Assembly (NCBI GenBank): GCA_009841255.1
Contig: VXMD01000018.1
Location: 62,001-126,000, forward strand
Reading direction: 5' to 3'
DNA length: 64,000 nucleotides
From: Candidatus Poribacteria bacterium
Lineage (GTDB): Bacteria > Poribacteria > WGA-4E > WGA-3G
Each line of letters opens with the position of its first letter. Position 1 is the first letter of the stretch. A program made the position numbers and the translations under genes. A model generated the notes under the pieces. The model made no database searches. It saw nothing but the letters and a program-made list of their open reading frames with translations, and was not told the origin of the DNA. Of the stretch, positions 16,829 through 25,866 are shown in pieces.

Positions 16829-18087
16829 CCCCTGCCCTCCAGCAATTCTTTCTCAATTTTTTGCAAAAGCTGCGCGTGTTCTTCGGAGAGTTTCATATTT
16901 GACCTGTCGCTAGTCGGGAGTTCCGTTAGGGTCGCTTTTAACTGGTTCAACTCCTCTTGATCCTTAGACGACAGATTCGCTTTGTCGCGGAGGTGACGGT
17001 ATCGATTCTTCATATCCTCAATCTCTTTTGATTCATCTGTATCCAATCCAAAGGCAGGAGACATCACCAGTTGGTGTAAAAGGAGTGTGTTCGGGGCACC
17101 GGAAAAGGGGTAGAGGTGAATTTTCCGCCTTTCGCGCGTCAAACAGTGGAGTTCTCCCTCCCTCGCTTGTTGGGCGGCCATGGGTGAATGTGTTGTTACA
17201 ACGAGTTGAAAATTGGGTAACCATTTGTCAAGAAACGCTAACAGTTCGCGTTGCCGCTTTGGATGGAGATGCAGGTCAACCTCGTCGATGAGGAGCAGAC
17301 CCTTTGCAGTAAGAGGTTGTTCTTGTAAGTCATCAAAGTTCTCTAAAACTCGGAATAAGAGGTCCCCCATCCAAGCTGCCATTGCGAGATAGCCATCACT
17401 GAGACAATGTAAGGGGATAATGCCATCTGGGGTTTTAAATAGTAAGTGTCCGCTCTGTTTATCAATACGGTGAAACTTTATTTCTGGGAGCAAATTGCTC
17501 AGCACTTTCCGGACAGTTTCCAACCCAGTGCGATTTTCAAGATAATCAAGGTCCATTGCCCATGAATCAAGCGACGTGGTGGTTGCGTTGGGGTCAAACA
17601 GGGTAGCGACGCTTTGAGCTCTTTTGTTTGTAAACGTTGATGTGTTCGTTCTCCGGCTGTCGACTGTATTGAGGTGTCGGGACGCGCCGAAACCGAGAAC
17701 AAAATAGTCTTCCTTTTTCTGCTTTAGTGCGTCATCAAGCCATACGAGATTATGTTTGTTCTTTACAATAACATCGGCGCGGGTGTCCTTAGATTCAATC
17801 CGTAAACTTATCTTTTCCTCCTCTCTTTCTTTGGTGACCAAAACGGCAGAAATTTCACAATTTTGCGCTTTATACCGAATCCAGTCAGAAGGTTCGTCCA
17901 ACAGATCGTTTATCGCGTCACTCCCCCCAGTTATTAAAGCGATAGCTTTCAGAAGCGTGCTCTTCCCCATGCCATTTTCAGCCAGCAAGAGGGTCCGCTT
18001 GCGGATGTCGCCACGCTCGTTTTCAAATGATAAAGCAATGTCAGAAAAACATTTGACATTGTTCAAATAGATTGATTTGAGAAACAT
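16825..18087 (-). CDS. ABC-type (SMC-like) ATPase, PtuA-like
   Basis: A 420-residue ATPase with the split ABC/SMC head fold. Walker A is AENGMGKST (about residues 36-44), with the family start LKSIYLNNVKCFSDIALSF. The ABC signature region is CLSDGYLAMAAWMGDLL. Walker B is GLLLIDEVDLHLHPKRQREL, followed by switch His VVTTHSPMAAQQA. The C-terminus is a helical, charged tail (about 340-420). It is coupled to the HNH gene, which suggests the Septu PtuAB pair. The gene starts 5 bases after the helicase stop, so the pair is part of the larger operon and not a stand-alone insertion. Confidence 0.85.
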   Translation of the reverse strand: MFLKSIYLNNVKCFSDIALSFENERGDIRKRTLLLAENGMGKSTLLKAIALITGGSDAINDLLDEPSDWIRYKAQNCEISAVLVTKEREEEKISLRIESKDTRADVIVKNKHNLVWLDDALKQKKEDYFVLGFGASRHLNTVDSRRTNTSTFTNKRAQSVATLFDPNATTTSLDSWAMDLDYLENRTGLETVRKVLSNLLPEIKFHRIDKQSGHLLFKTPDGIIPLHCLSDGYLAMAAWMGDLLFRVLENFDDLQEQPLTAKGLLLIDEVDLHLHPKRQRELLAFLDKWLPNFQLVVTTHSPMAAQQAREGELHCLTRERRKIHLYPFSGAPNTLLLHQLVMSPAFGLDTDESKEIEDMKNRYRHLRDKANLSSKDQEELNQLKATLTELPTSDRSNMKLSEEHAQLLQKIEKELLEGRG

Positions 18088-18092
18088 CTTAT

Positions 18093-21000
18093 CTATTCCC
18101 TTATGGTTGGATTGAAGTTTGTATTGAATGTCTCTACACTCGAGTTTCTCATGATGTCACCGGCATTGATCCGTATGCTACCTGTGGCTCTTGCGGTCAA
18201 AGTGCCAAAGGGATCTCGGCATGGGTATAGCCGCGGTTCATCAGTATCACAATGATAGACGACGTAGAGCCAGTAACGGTCCCGATGATTGGCGGCTTGT
18301 CGCCACTCATTTGCTGTCAATTCGACGCTTGAAACGCCTGTGCGTCCTTTAACTTCAATGTATCGCACCTCGCCAGTTGGATGTGTAGATTGCAGGTCAA
18401 ATCCCTTTTTGAGGTTTGGATTGGAAACATCTTTGACTTCAGCGCAACACTTGTTTTCATGTTCTATAGCAATATTGATCGCTATCGCCTCGGCATCTCG
18501 TAGTGTTTTTGTCGGAATTTCTTCAATTGAAGATGGCGTAACAAAGGCGCGGACATAGATAGATACGGGACCCAATAGCGTGTTTTCGATCTCCTTAATG
18601 AGATTTGCTTCTGCTACTTCGCGCTTTTTAGGGAGCGCTTTGATCTCCTGTTCACAGGTGTTTAGTTTCGCTTGGGCTACAGGCACCCCCTTCACAACAG
18701 CATCTTTCAGGTTACGTCGCTGTTCAAGCAGTTCCGCCTTCCGCAAGTTAGACGAAACCTGAATTTGTCTGATTCTATTCTCCAACTGGGACTTAAGTGT
18801 ATCGTGAATGCCAGACAATTTCGGATATCCGAAGTTTTCACAGACAAATTTTTTAATGGGTTTTGTCTCGTCGGCGAGGTTAAGCCAGTCAGCGGACAAA
18901 GTAGAAGGCATGTCTTGTTGTGCTGTTCGCGGTGTCAGCGTCAATAAGAGATGTGCCGGTGTCTCTTCACACCGTCCATCTAACGATTGTTTGACTCCCA
19001 CAAGCATATCTTCAAGCACTTGAGAGGCTTCATCGGTTTTTCGCAGGATAGGCACTCTCACCAAATAGAACAGATAGGGTTCATCCGCATCTGGATCGAA
19101 ATAGACTGCCCCGCGCTCGCCTTCAGCGTTGAACTTTTCTAAAAAGCCGGTGCGAATCGCGTCAAAAATCGGCTCGCCCGGGTGGAGAAAAATCGCCTTT
19201 GATTTCTCGGACCCAGTGGGCAGTGCAATATCTCGGGAGAACGTTAACCGATCTCGGAGATGCGACGGATAGGCATCAATAGCATTTTGTACAGATACAG
19301 GATAGTCAGATAACTTAAAAGTCGCTTCAATGTCTCCGTCAATCCGATAACCTAGCAAGGGAGCTGCATCTTCAAAGAAACTTCGGACATACGCGGGAAG
19401 CAGGCGAAGCGTTTCGGCAGATTCTCTCTGCTCTTGGACGTTAGTGAGTAAACGTTTGACCGCGCTACTGGCGACCGATTTCTGCTGCCCCTCAAGTTGT
19501 TTTTGTATATTTTTGAGCGTAAATTGTGTATTGATAGTATGAATTGAGGTCTCGACTTGATTTTCCGTGATGGCTTTTGTGATAAGTTCCTTCAAAGAGA
19601 TCTGACTGAACTGTTGCCCAATCACATCAAACACCTTATCGTCATTCAATTCCTCACGCATCTTTTGCATTTTTTCCAGCAATACTCTTAACACACGTCC
19701 TTCACGCGTATCTTCAGCAACGAGATTCAGCAAAACCACCGTCCGTGTCTGCTTGTATCGGTGAATCCTTCCCATCCGCTGTTCAAGTCGAGCGGGGTTC
19801 CAAGGGATGTCGTAGTTGACCATGAGCCAACAGAATTGGAGGTTGATACCTTCCCCTGCTGCATCAGTTGCGACGAGATATTGCGCGCCGTTCGAGTCGC
19901 GAAAGAATTCCACCTGTTCCTCGCGTTCACTATATTTCATACCGCCGTGGATTTGTGCAACTTTATCGGTAAAACCCAATGCTTCTAAGCGTTCGATAAT
20001 AAAACACATCGTGTCGCGATGCTCAGTGAAAACCAGAACCTTTGTGTCTGGATACTCCGTTAATGCCTCCCAGAGTTTTCCAAATTTGCTTTCGGCTTTT
20101 AGATTATAAACCTTGCTTGCCAGCTCGGCAAGGTTTTGAACGTGAGAAATTTCAGTTTTAAGTTCAGTGATTGAACGAGCAGCGGTTGCACGTTCAAGGT
20201 CCTCATCAACCTGTTCTGCCTCTTCCTTTCCGTCAATAACTTCTTCTTCATCGCCTGTCTTTTCGTCTCTGATGTCAATATCGGAAAGTTCCGCTTGTGC
20301 TTTTTCCAACCTCTCTGTTGATAAGCTGCCATCTTTGAGGTCGCGAAGGGTGATTTGGAGTTTTTCTGCACGTCTGATCAGACTCTGCTGCAGCGCGAAC
20401 GTTGAACTGGCGAGTCTTCTTTGTAATACCATCATCGCCATTTTTGCCGCGCTCCGATTGTATTGACCAGCGAGATCAAAATATTTCTCACAATATGCTG
20501 TGACAGCATCGTACAAAGATTGCTCGCTTATTTCTCCCTGCTTGAGCGGATAGGCAATCGTCTGACTCCGCCGCGGTGGGTAGATAGGTTTCTCATCAAA
20601 TGTGATCATCTCCTCTTTCATGCGCCGAAGCAGGTGTTTAGATTTCTCTTGGTCAGGTAACCGTTCAAACGCCTTTTGTGCGGCCAGGTGCTCAGGTAAA
20701 AGCAATCGCCACAAAAAATAGTAGGCATCATCCTTCCCCATGTGCGGCGTTGCTGTGAGCAACAACAGATTTTTTTGTTGCGCGGCAATCCGTTCGGCAA
20801 GCTCATACCGTTTCGATTTGTCTACAGTTCCATCCGACTCATATCGTGCGGAGAGTTTATGTGCCTCGTCAAAAACGACTAAATCATAGGGTTGCGCTTC
20901 AAAGAGATAGTTCTGCATCCGCTCTTGCCGTAATGTATCAAGACTGATAATAGCCAAGCGATTTTTTGGGTCAGTAAAGGGATTGGTATCTGTTGCATCA

Positions 21001-21560
21001 GCACTGGACAGGATGCAGAATTGGAGACGGAAACAGACTCGTAATTCACGTTCCCAGTTTCCAATCAGTCCCGCTGGTGGTACAATCAGCACGCGTTCCA
21101 CTTGCTGCCGGAGTAACGCCTCTTGGATATAGAGGCCGGTCATAATTGTCTTTCCAGCACCCGCATCGTCAGCCAATAAGAACCGTAAGGGGACATGTTT
21201 GAGTAGATGTTCATAGACCGCGATGAATTGATGTGGCAGTGGATCAATCAGTGATGTTTCTGTGGCAAAGATCGGATTAAACAGATAAGCGTGTTGAAGG
21301 CGATGTGCCTCAGCAATAAGTCTTACCAGATTCGCATCCGCACGAAACGCATCGGATACAATTTCAAAACGGGATTGTAGTTGTTCAACGGAATCAGTAA
21401 ATGGTTCATCATCATTTTCAAAAAAGAGTCGCACGAAGGTATTGTGGGGCTCAATTCGACGAATTACCTTTTCCTCGTTTTGGTAAGTGTCGATTAACGT
21501 TACGCCGGGGTGAAGATCACCAATATGGAGTGTGTTTGTTTGCTGTGCTACGGAGTTCAT
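18093..21560 (-). CDS. SNF2-family helicase with C-terminal DUF3883
   Basis: A superfamily 2 DNA translocase of 1155 residues and first gene of the block. Motif I is DDAGAGKT (131-138), motif II DEAH (231-234), motif III LLLTATPHMGKDD, then VLVFTEHRDT (motif IV), ATDAAGEGINLQ (V) and EQRMGRIHRYKQ (VI). An insert of acidic coiled-coil lies at about 385-480. The last ~110 residues (CCAEVKDVSNPN, then YIEVKGR and YWLYVVY) match DUF3883, a PD-(D/E)xK-like domain; the E.K of IEVKGR is consistent with a nuclease-like fold. SNF2 helicases with this tail accompany DISARM-like and other defence methylases. The gene follows pepP by 58 bases with no clear promoter. Confidence 0.9.
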   Translation of the reverse strand: MNSVAQQTNTLHIGDLHPGVTLIDTYQNEEKVIRRIEPHNTFVRLFFENDDEPFTDSVEQLQSRFEIVSDAFRADANLVRLIAEAHRLQHAYLFNPIFATETSLIDPLPHQFIAVYEHLLKHVPLRFLLADDAGAGKTIMTGLYIQEALLRQQVERVLIVPPAGLIGNWERELRVCFRLQFCILSSADATDTNPFTDPKNRLAIISLDTLRQERMQNYLFEAQPYDLVVFDEAHKLSARYESDGTVDKSKRYELAERIAAQQKNLLLLTATPHMGKDDAYYFLWRLLLPEHLAAQKAFERLPDQEKSKHLLRRMKEEMITFDEKPIYPPRRSQTIAYPLKQGEISEQSLYDAVTAYCEKYFDLAGQYNRSAAKMAMMVLQRRLASSTFALQQSLIRRAEKLQITLRDLKDGSLSTERLEKAQAELSDIDIRDEKTGDEEEVIDGKEEAEQVDEDLERATAARSITELKTEISHVQNLAELASKVYNLKAESKFGKLWEALTEYPDTKVLVFTEHRDTMCFIIERLEALGFTDKVAQIHGGMKYSEREEQVEFFRDSNGAQYLVATDAAGEGINLQFCWLMVNYDIPWNPARLEQRMGRIHRYKQTRTVVLLNLVAEDTREGRVLRVLLEKMQKMREELNDDKVFDVIGQQFSQISLKELITKAITENQVETSIHTINTQFTLKNIQKQLEGQQKSVASSAVKRLLTNVQEQRESAETLRLLPAYVRSFFEDAAPLLGYRIDGDIEATFKLSDYPVSVQNAIDAYPSHLRDRLTFSRDIALPTGSEKSKAIFLHPGEPIFDAIRTGFLEKFNAEGERGAVYFDPDADEPYLFYLVRVPILRKTDEASQVLEDMLVGVKQSLDGRCEETPAHLLLTLTPRTAQQDMPSTLSADWLNLADETKPIKKFVCENFGYPKLSGIHDTLKSQLENRIRQIQVSSNLRKAELLEQRRNLKDAVVKGVPVAQAKLNTCEQEIKALPKKREVAEANLIKEIENTLLGPVSIYVRAFVTPSSIEEIPTKTLRDAEAIAINIAIEHENKCCAEVKDVSNPNLKKGFDLQSTHPTGEVRYIEVKGRTGVSSVELTANEWRQAANHRDRYWLYVVYHCDTDEPRLYPCRDPFGTLTARATGSIRINAGDIMRNSSVETFNTNFNPTIRE

Positions 21561-21578
21561 TGATATGTTGAGAATGGA

Positions 21579-21600
21579 AGTTCCCTTCTACAGGAGAACT
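21579..21600. repeat. Imperfect palindrome AGTTCCC...GAGAACT
   Basis: AGTTCCCTTCTACAGGAGAACT upstream of the helicase start. A near copy lies at 33336-33357 between two divergent genes. Both have a GAANTGAATG tail. Could act as a weak terminator or a dispersed repeat. Confidence 0.6.
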
Positions 21601-21618
21601 GAATGTTCTGGAGTGTGC

Positions 21619-22926
21619 CTACCATTTTCTTGCTTGGACAAGTTCTTCAACTTCGTCAATCTCTTTTGGGACACCGTCTGTGAGGACTTCACAACCGTCC
21701 TCTGTGATGAGAACATCGTCCTCTATACGGACACCGATGCTGAGATACGCCGGTGGGACATCCTTTGTCCCCTCATCGACGTAGAGTCCGGGTTCAATCG
21801 TCATCACCATTCCGGGTTGGAAGGTTTTAAAATCGCCGTTGGATTCGTGGACGCAATTGACATCGTGGACATCCAAGCCGAGCATATGTCCGATTCGGTA
21901 CATGTAAAACTGCCGGTATGCCTCTTCCTTTATCAATTTCTTTGCTTTCCCCTTAAGAAGACCGAGACTGAGCATCCCTTCCGTCAACAATTCAATCGAC
22001 TTTTGGTGCGGTTCGTCAATGGAAACCCCTGGACGGATAGAATCAATAATGGTATAGTGTGCGTCAAGGACAATCTGATAAATTTCCCGCTGTGCTTCGG
22101 TGAAGGTGCCGTTTGCCGGGAAGGTCCGGGTCACATCGCCGGAGTACCGACCATATTCCGCGCCTGCGTCAATCAGCACAAGCGTTTCATCTTCAATCCG
22201 ACAGTCATTTGTTGTGTAGTGGAGCGTCGTGGCGTTTCCGCCACTCGCAACGATAGTCGGAAAAGCGCTGCCGTTCGCGCCGTTCATGCGGAACGTGGAC
22301 TCGACGAGCCCCTCCAGTTCGTATTCATAGAGTCCCGGACGAACTGCCTTCATTGCGGCGACGTGTCCGGCTACAGTAATTTCCGTCGCCAGTCGGGTGC
22401 GCTGCAGTTCGGTCTCATTTTTGATTAACCGCAACTCGCTGAGAATAGGACTCGGATCGACAAGCGTATCGAACCCTTTCCCGGATCGGATTCGTGATCT
22501 GACGGACTGTGTGAAAAGCGAGAGGGCTTCGGCGTCAACATCCGGATTGGAACCGAGGGTATAGTAAAGCCGCTCGGCATTCTGTAAGTATTTCCCGATT
22601 TTCTCACTGAATTTCTCTATCGAATAGGCTTTATCTGCCCCGTAGCGTTTACGGGCACCCTTAACGCCGACGCGCTTACCGTTCCAAATCTCCGCCTGTT
22701 TATCTTTCGGACGAACGAACAGAATGTACTGATGTTTCGGATGATCGGGCGCGATGACACAGATCGACTCTGGTTCTTCAAACCCCGTCAGGTAATAAAA
22801 ATTCGGATCCGGACGATAGTTATACTCGGTGTCGTGATTCCAGATTGCGGGGGGTTTACTGGCGAAGATAGCGACCCCGCCACGTCCCATCTTTTCAATA
22901 AAGGCTTCGCGATTTTGTTTGTACAA
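21619..22926 (-). CDS. pepP: Xaa-Pro aminopeptidase (M24B)
   Basis: Cytoplasmic metallopeptidase that removes N-terminal residues before proline. It has an aminopeptidase P N-terminal domain (about residues 1-150) and a pita-bread M24 domain carrying the metal ligands: Asp in LIDAGAEY and in YSGDVTRTFP, His in RIGHMLGLDVHD, Glu in TIEPGLYVDE and in GVRIEDDVL. Length 435 is normal for PepP. The start is TTG22926, with GAGGAGAA about eight bases upstream and a CCTTGCGGAGG repeat module before that. Confidence 0.92.
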   Translation of the reverse strand: MYKQNREAFIEKMGRGGVAIFASKPPAIWNHDTEYNYRPDPNFYYLTGFEEPESICVIAPDHPKHQYILFVRPKDKQAEIWNGKRVGVKGARKRYGADKAYSIEKFSEKIGKYLQNAERLYYTLGSNPDVDAEALSLFTQSVRSRIRSGKGFDTLVDPSPILSELRLIKNETELQRTRLATEITVAGHVAAMKAVRPGLYEYELEGLVESTFRMNGANGSAFPTIVASGGNATTLHYTTNDCRIEDETLVLIDAGAEYGRYSGDVTRTFPANGTFTEAQREIYQIVLDAHYTIIDSIRPGVSIDEPHQKSIELLTEGMLSLGLLKGKAKKLIKEEAYRQFYMYRIGHMLGLDVHDVNCVHESNGDFKTFQPGMVMTIEPGLYVDEGTKDVPPAYLSIGVRIEDDVLITEDGCEVLTDGVPKEIDEVEELVQARKW

Positions 22927-22939
22927 TGCGTGTTCTCCT

Positions 22940-23105
22940 CATATTTTAATTTTACCTTGCGGAGGAATCACGTCTGTTAGAACTATCAGATGCATTCCTT
23001 ATATCCGCCCGCGTGTTTTTGCTTGGGGTCTTTGCTTGGGGTCTTTGCTTGGGCGTTTCTGCGTATTTCTGCGGATTTCTGCGTATTGTTGCAGGCTGCG
23101 GGTTT
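22940..23105. repeat. Composite intergenic repeat
   Basis: Holds a CCTTGCGGAGGAAT module, three tandem copies of GGGTCTTTGCTT (about 23026-23060), and the reverse form of the CGCAGAAATACGCAGAAA block (TTTCTGCGTATTTCTGCGGA) leading to TTGCAGGC. No gene seen in 22927-23161. Confidence 0.75.
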
Positions 23106-23161
23106 TGACTGCACAACCTAACAGGTTATGCTACAAAAGAGCAGTATGCGTAAGTCCTGCT

Positions 23162-24148
23162 TTAGAGATATTCGATGGGTGTGCCGATTTTGCCGACGAT
23201 CCCACCGCTGGCGACCATTGGATAGATGGGCTTCGCCCAGAAAACACCATCGACTGGGGCACGAATAGACTCCCGCACATTGCCAAATACATCGCAGATA
23301 TCCGCTACCGGTTGATACCTCGCAAGCTGTTCATATAATTCCGCTTTGTAATAGACGAATCCGCCCTCATTACTAAGGATCGGTACAAACTGTTTGACAA
23401 CGATTTGCCGTTCCGGAATCTGTGGAGTTCCGGCAATGAATTTATAATATTGTAAGACATTGCGTACGCCGCGCACCCCCTTTTCGATGCTCGCAGCATC
23501 CCATCCGTGGGTGCCGCCTAACTCCGGATCAATCGTTGGAATGCCGACCTCTGGTGCCGCTTGCGCGAGTTGTCCCTCCGGTCCCTTCTGATTGAGAATG
23601 TGCCCTATGCCGAAGACGCGTGCAAGTTCAAGGCAGGCACCGTGCAGTGTATGTTTCTCGTCAACACGCACACGGACCTCGTCGATCATTGGATGTACGC
23701 CGCCTTGGTGCAGATCGAGGCAGTAATCGGCTTGCTGGATGGCGCGCCGAAAGAGATGATATGCTATCCGTTCGCTTGATGTTCCATCGCGCCTACCGGG
23801 AAAACAGCGATTCATTTTGCGGTTGTCTACGGGGTTGAGTGCCTGTTTCGTGTGAAACGCGTGGAAGTTGACGAGCGGTACAGCGATAATCTTCCCGTAT
23901 AACTGCTCTGGTGTGATCTCACAGAGTAGTTTGTGAATAACGGCGATTCCGTTGAGTTCATCTCCGTCGCTAATCGCTTGGATGTAGAGTGTTTTGCCGG
24001 GGTACCTCCCGTTGATGAGCACAACAGGCAATCGGACAGCCGTTCCGTCGGGCATGTTGCCGACCTTGATATGTCCTTCTATTCGGGTTCCGGGTTCGGC
24101 GACTAATTGCCCAACGACCAGCTGGCTATGGCGAATCTTATTCCTCAT
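23162..24148 (-). CDS. Aspartoacylase/succinylglutamate desuccinylase-family deacylase
   Basis: Zinc carboxypeptidase-fold hydrolase that should cleave an N-acyl amino acid or similar amide. From Met at 24148 the zinc site reads DGDE (residues 61-64) where most members have HGDE or HGNE, followed by DLHQGG (His147) and a catalytic Glu in IDPELGG (about 212). The C-terminal beta domain (about 240-325) has the biotin-like fold seen in this group. The upstream TTG at 24184 is not used in my model because a promoter covers it. The first ligand being Asp is a family variant that should still bind zinc. Substrate is not deducible. Confidence 0.85.
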   Translation of the reverse strand: MRNKIRHSQLVVGQLVAEPGTRIEGHIKVGNMPDGTAVRLPVVLINGRYPGKTLYIQAISDGDELNGIAVIHKLLCEITPEQLYGKIIAVPLVNFHAFHTKQALNPVDNRKMNRCFPGRRDGTSSERIAYHLFRRAIQQADYCLDLHQGGVHPMIDEVRVRVDEKHTLHGACLELARVFGIGHILNQKGPEGQLAQAAPEVGIPTIDPELGGTHGWDAASIEKGVRGVRNVLQYYKFIAGTPQIPERQIVVKQFVPILSNEGGFVYYKAELYEQLARYQPVADICDVFGNVRESIRAPVDGVFWAKPIYPMVASGGIVGKIGTPIEYL

Positions 24149-24155
24149 AACGGCT

Positions 24156-24184
24156 ATTTTAACAGAATCAGCGAAATAAGTCAA
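24156..24184 (-). promoter_or_regulatory. Sigma-70 promoter giving a leaderless deacylase mRNA
   Basis: TTGACT (24184-24179) and TAAAAT (24161-24156) are 17 bases apart. The expected start, seven bases past the -10, coincides with the A of ATG24148. Confidence 0.7.
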
Positions 24185-24244
24185 ATCATTAGCGGTCAGC
24201 GGTCCGGATTTGGAGACACCTTTTACTGGACTTCAGGTTGTCAC

Positions 24245-24273
24245 TTGATTTCAAGAGGATTTTCTGTTAAACT
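24245..24273 (+). promoter_or_regulatory. Sigma-70 promoter of rpiA
   Basis: TTGATT (24245-24250) and TAAACT (24268-24273), 17 bases apart. The expected start is about four bases before ATG24284, so the message would be almost leaderless. It is divergent from the deacylase promoter. Confidence 0.6.
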
Positions 24274-24283
24274 TATAGGCATC

Positions 24284-24973
24284 ATGAACACAGAAAATCA
24301 GAAAAAAATTGCCGCAGAAAAAGCGACAGAGAGCGTCCGGTCGGGTATGGTTGTCGGCTTAGGGACAGGTTCTACCGTTTACTACGCGCTCTTGAAACTC
24401 GGTGAGATGATACAGGCGGGGCTTGATATTGTTGGCATTCCCACCTCTGCAGGCACGGAAAAAATAGCGACAGCACAACAGATACCGCTCGCGACGCTTG
24501 CAATGTATCCCACTCTCGATCTGACGATTGACGGTGCCGACGAAGTTGACGCACATCTGAATCTGATTAAAGGTGGCGGTGCAGCCCTCGTCAGAGAAAA
24601 GATTATTGCTAACGCCTCCAAAGAGATATTGATTGTCGTCGATGAAAGCAAGGTGTCCCGTGTTCTCGGCACAACCTTTCCACTTCCCGTGGAAATTGTG
24701 CGATTCGGATGGGAGGCAACACAAACCGAAGTCAATCGGATTTGTGGGAAATCCACGTTACGACTTACCCCCGCCCAAGACGGAAACCAACGCCCACTTA
24801 TTACTGATAACGGTAACTATATTCTCGATTGTCACTTTGATGGGATTCCGGCACCTGAAGCGGTTGAACTACAACTGAACAACATTCCCGGCGTCGTGGA
24901 GAATGGAATCTTCGTCAACCGCGCTGATAAGATCATCATCGGTACACCCGCTGGCATTCAGTATATGGAGTAA
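24284..24973 (+). CDS. rpiA: Ribose-5-phosphate isomerase A
   Basis: Interconverts ribose 5-phosphate and ribulose 5-phosphate in the pentose phosphate pathway. All RpiA signature pieces are present: VGLGTGSTVYYAL (about residues 25-37), TIDGADEVDAHLNLIKGGGA (about 82-101) with the catalytic Asp and the following Lys/Glu (LVREKI), and the VDESKVSRVLG segment. Length 229 fits. The frame extends upstream to 24107 but that part runs over the divergent deacylase gene and its promoter, so ATG24284 is chosen. Confidence 0.95.
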   Translation: MNTENQKKIAAEKATESVRSGMVVGLGTGSTVYYALLKLGEMIQAGLDIVGIPTSAGTEKIATAQQIPLATLAMYPTLDLTIDGADEVDAHLNLIKGGGAALVREKIIANASKEILIVVDESKVSRVLGTTFPLPVEIVRFGWEATQTEVNRICGKSTLRLTPAQDGNQRPLITDNGNYILDCHFDGIPAPEAVELQLNNIPGVVENGIFVNRADKIIIGTPAGIQYME

Positions 24974-24981
24974 AATTCATA

Positions 24982-25839
24982 ATGGTTAAGCACTGGATCT
25001 TGCTCCTTCTGCTCGTCTCTGCATCCATCATGGTCTCTTATCCGGTCAGCAGCGAAATATTTACAGAGCGTGGATTGGTGGATATCCCAACGGGTCGGGT
25101 GCTGAAACACGGGATATTCGGGGCGGGCACATACATGGCTTTCCAGCATTCCACTGAAACCGGATCCACGACTGGGGAGAATAACGCCTTTGGGAATGCT
25201 ATTGCGGCTCGTCTTAACTTCGGGCTGTTTGATCGGGTCGGCGTCGGATTAAAATACCTATGGAACGAACACAACACTGAATCTTTCATTGATTGGACTG
25301 CGACCCTGAAGGTCCAACTCTTAAAGGAGCAAGAGGTTGGCACAATTCCGAGTGTAGCGATAGGGGTTGAGACGCTCAGCGATAAACTTTTTTCAGGGAA
25401 TTCGGAAGCGGGAGAGAATGAAAATCCCTCTGCGTTTCTCGCCGTCAGCAAGACCTTTAATCTGCCACGGATTCATCAATTTTCTGGGCACCTCGGCGTT
25501 GGCACGCAGCGATTTGCTTTCCAAGAAAGCCCTATCGGTCTGTTTTTTGGACTGAGCAAAGAGTTTCAACCGGCTTTTGCGAGGGGTGACATCACGATGA
25601 ACCTGGAATTCGATGGTACAGGTGTGAACGCCGGAGTGCGGTATATCACCCCAAGCGGACTTCAGGTTGCCCTCGGTGCCGAGACTTTGAATAGCCCAGA
25701 TGAATTACGGTATCTCGCTGCTGTTTCATGGACAAACGAGCGACTGGTCGCCGAGATTGATGAAATAAGACGGTCGATTATACGCGCGACAAAACTCGTT
25801 ATTGAAGCGAGACGCGCGATTTCAGGGCGTTCTAAATAG
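24982..25839 (+). CDS. YjbH-like outer-membrane/exported beta-rich protein
   Basis: A 285-residue exported protein with an N-terminal signal peptide (cleavage near VSS-EI, residues 22-25). The mature start FTERGLVDIPTGRVLKHG resembles the TPTAR-type N-terminus of YjbH-like proteins. The remainder alternates aromatic/hydrophobic strands with Gly-rich turns, consistent with a small outer-membrane barrel. The last 40 residues are helical and charged (RRSIIRATKLVIEARRAI). It starts eight bases after rpiA stop and may be co-transcribed. Function unknown; YjbH relatives are tied to exopolysaccharide export. Confidence 0.6.
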   Translation: MVKHWILLLLLVSASIMVSYPVSSEIFTERGLVDIPTGRVLKHGIFGAGTYMAFQHSTETGSTTGENNAFGNAIAARLNFGLFDRVGVGLKYLWNEHNTESFIDWTATLKVQLLKEQEVGTIPSVAIGVETLSDKLFSGNSEAGENENPSAFLAVSKTFNLPRIHQFSGHLGVGTQRFAFQESPIGLFFGLSKEFQPAFARGDITMNLEFDGTGVNAGVRYITPSGLQVALGAETLNSPDELRYLAAVSWTNERLVAEIDEIRRSIIRATKLVIEARRAISGRSK

Positions 25840-25866
25840 CAAGCTGTTACAAAGAGACAACAGTAA

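Noticed and set aside
15950-18087. Retron with HNH/ATPase effectors
   Set aside because: No reverse transcriptase or msr-msd-like structure is seen between or near the two genes.
8263-21560. Canonical DISARM or BREX
   Set aside because: No DUF1998 protein, PLD nuclease, alkaline-phosphatase-like PglZ, Lon-like protease or BrxA/B was identified, so the block cannot be called DISARM or BREX.
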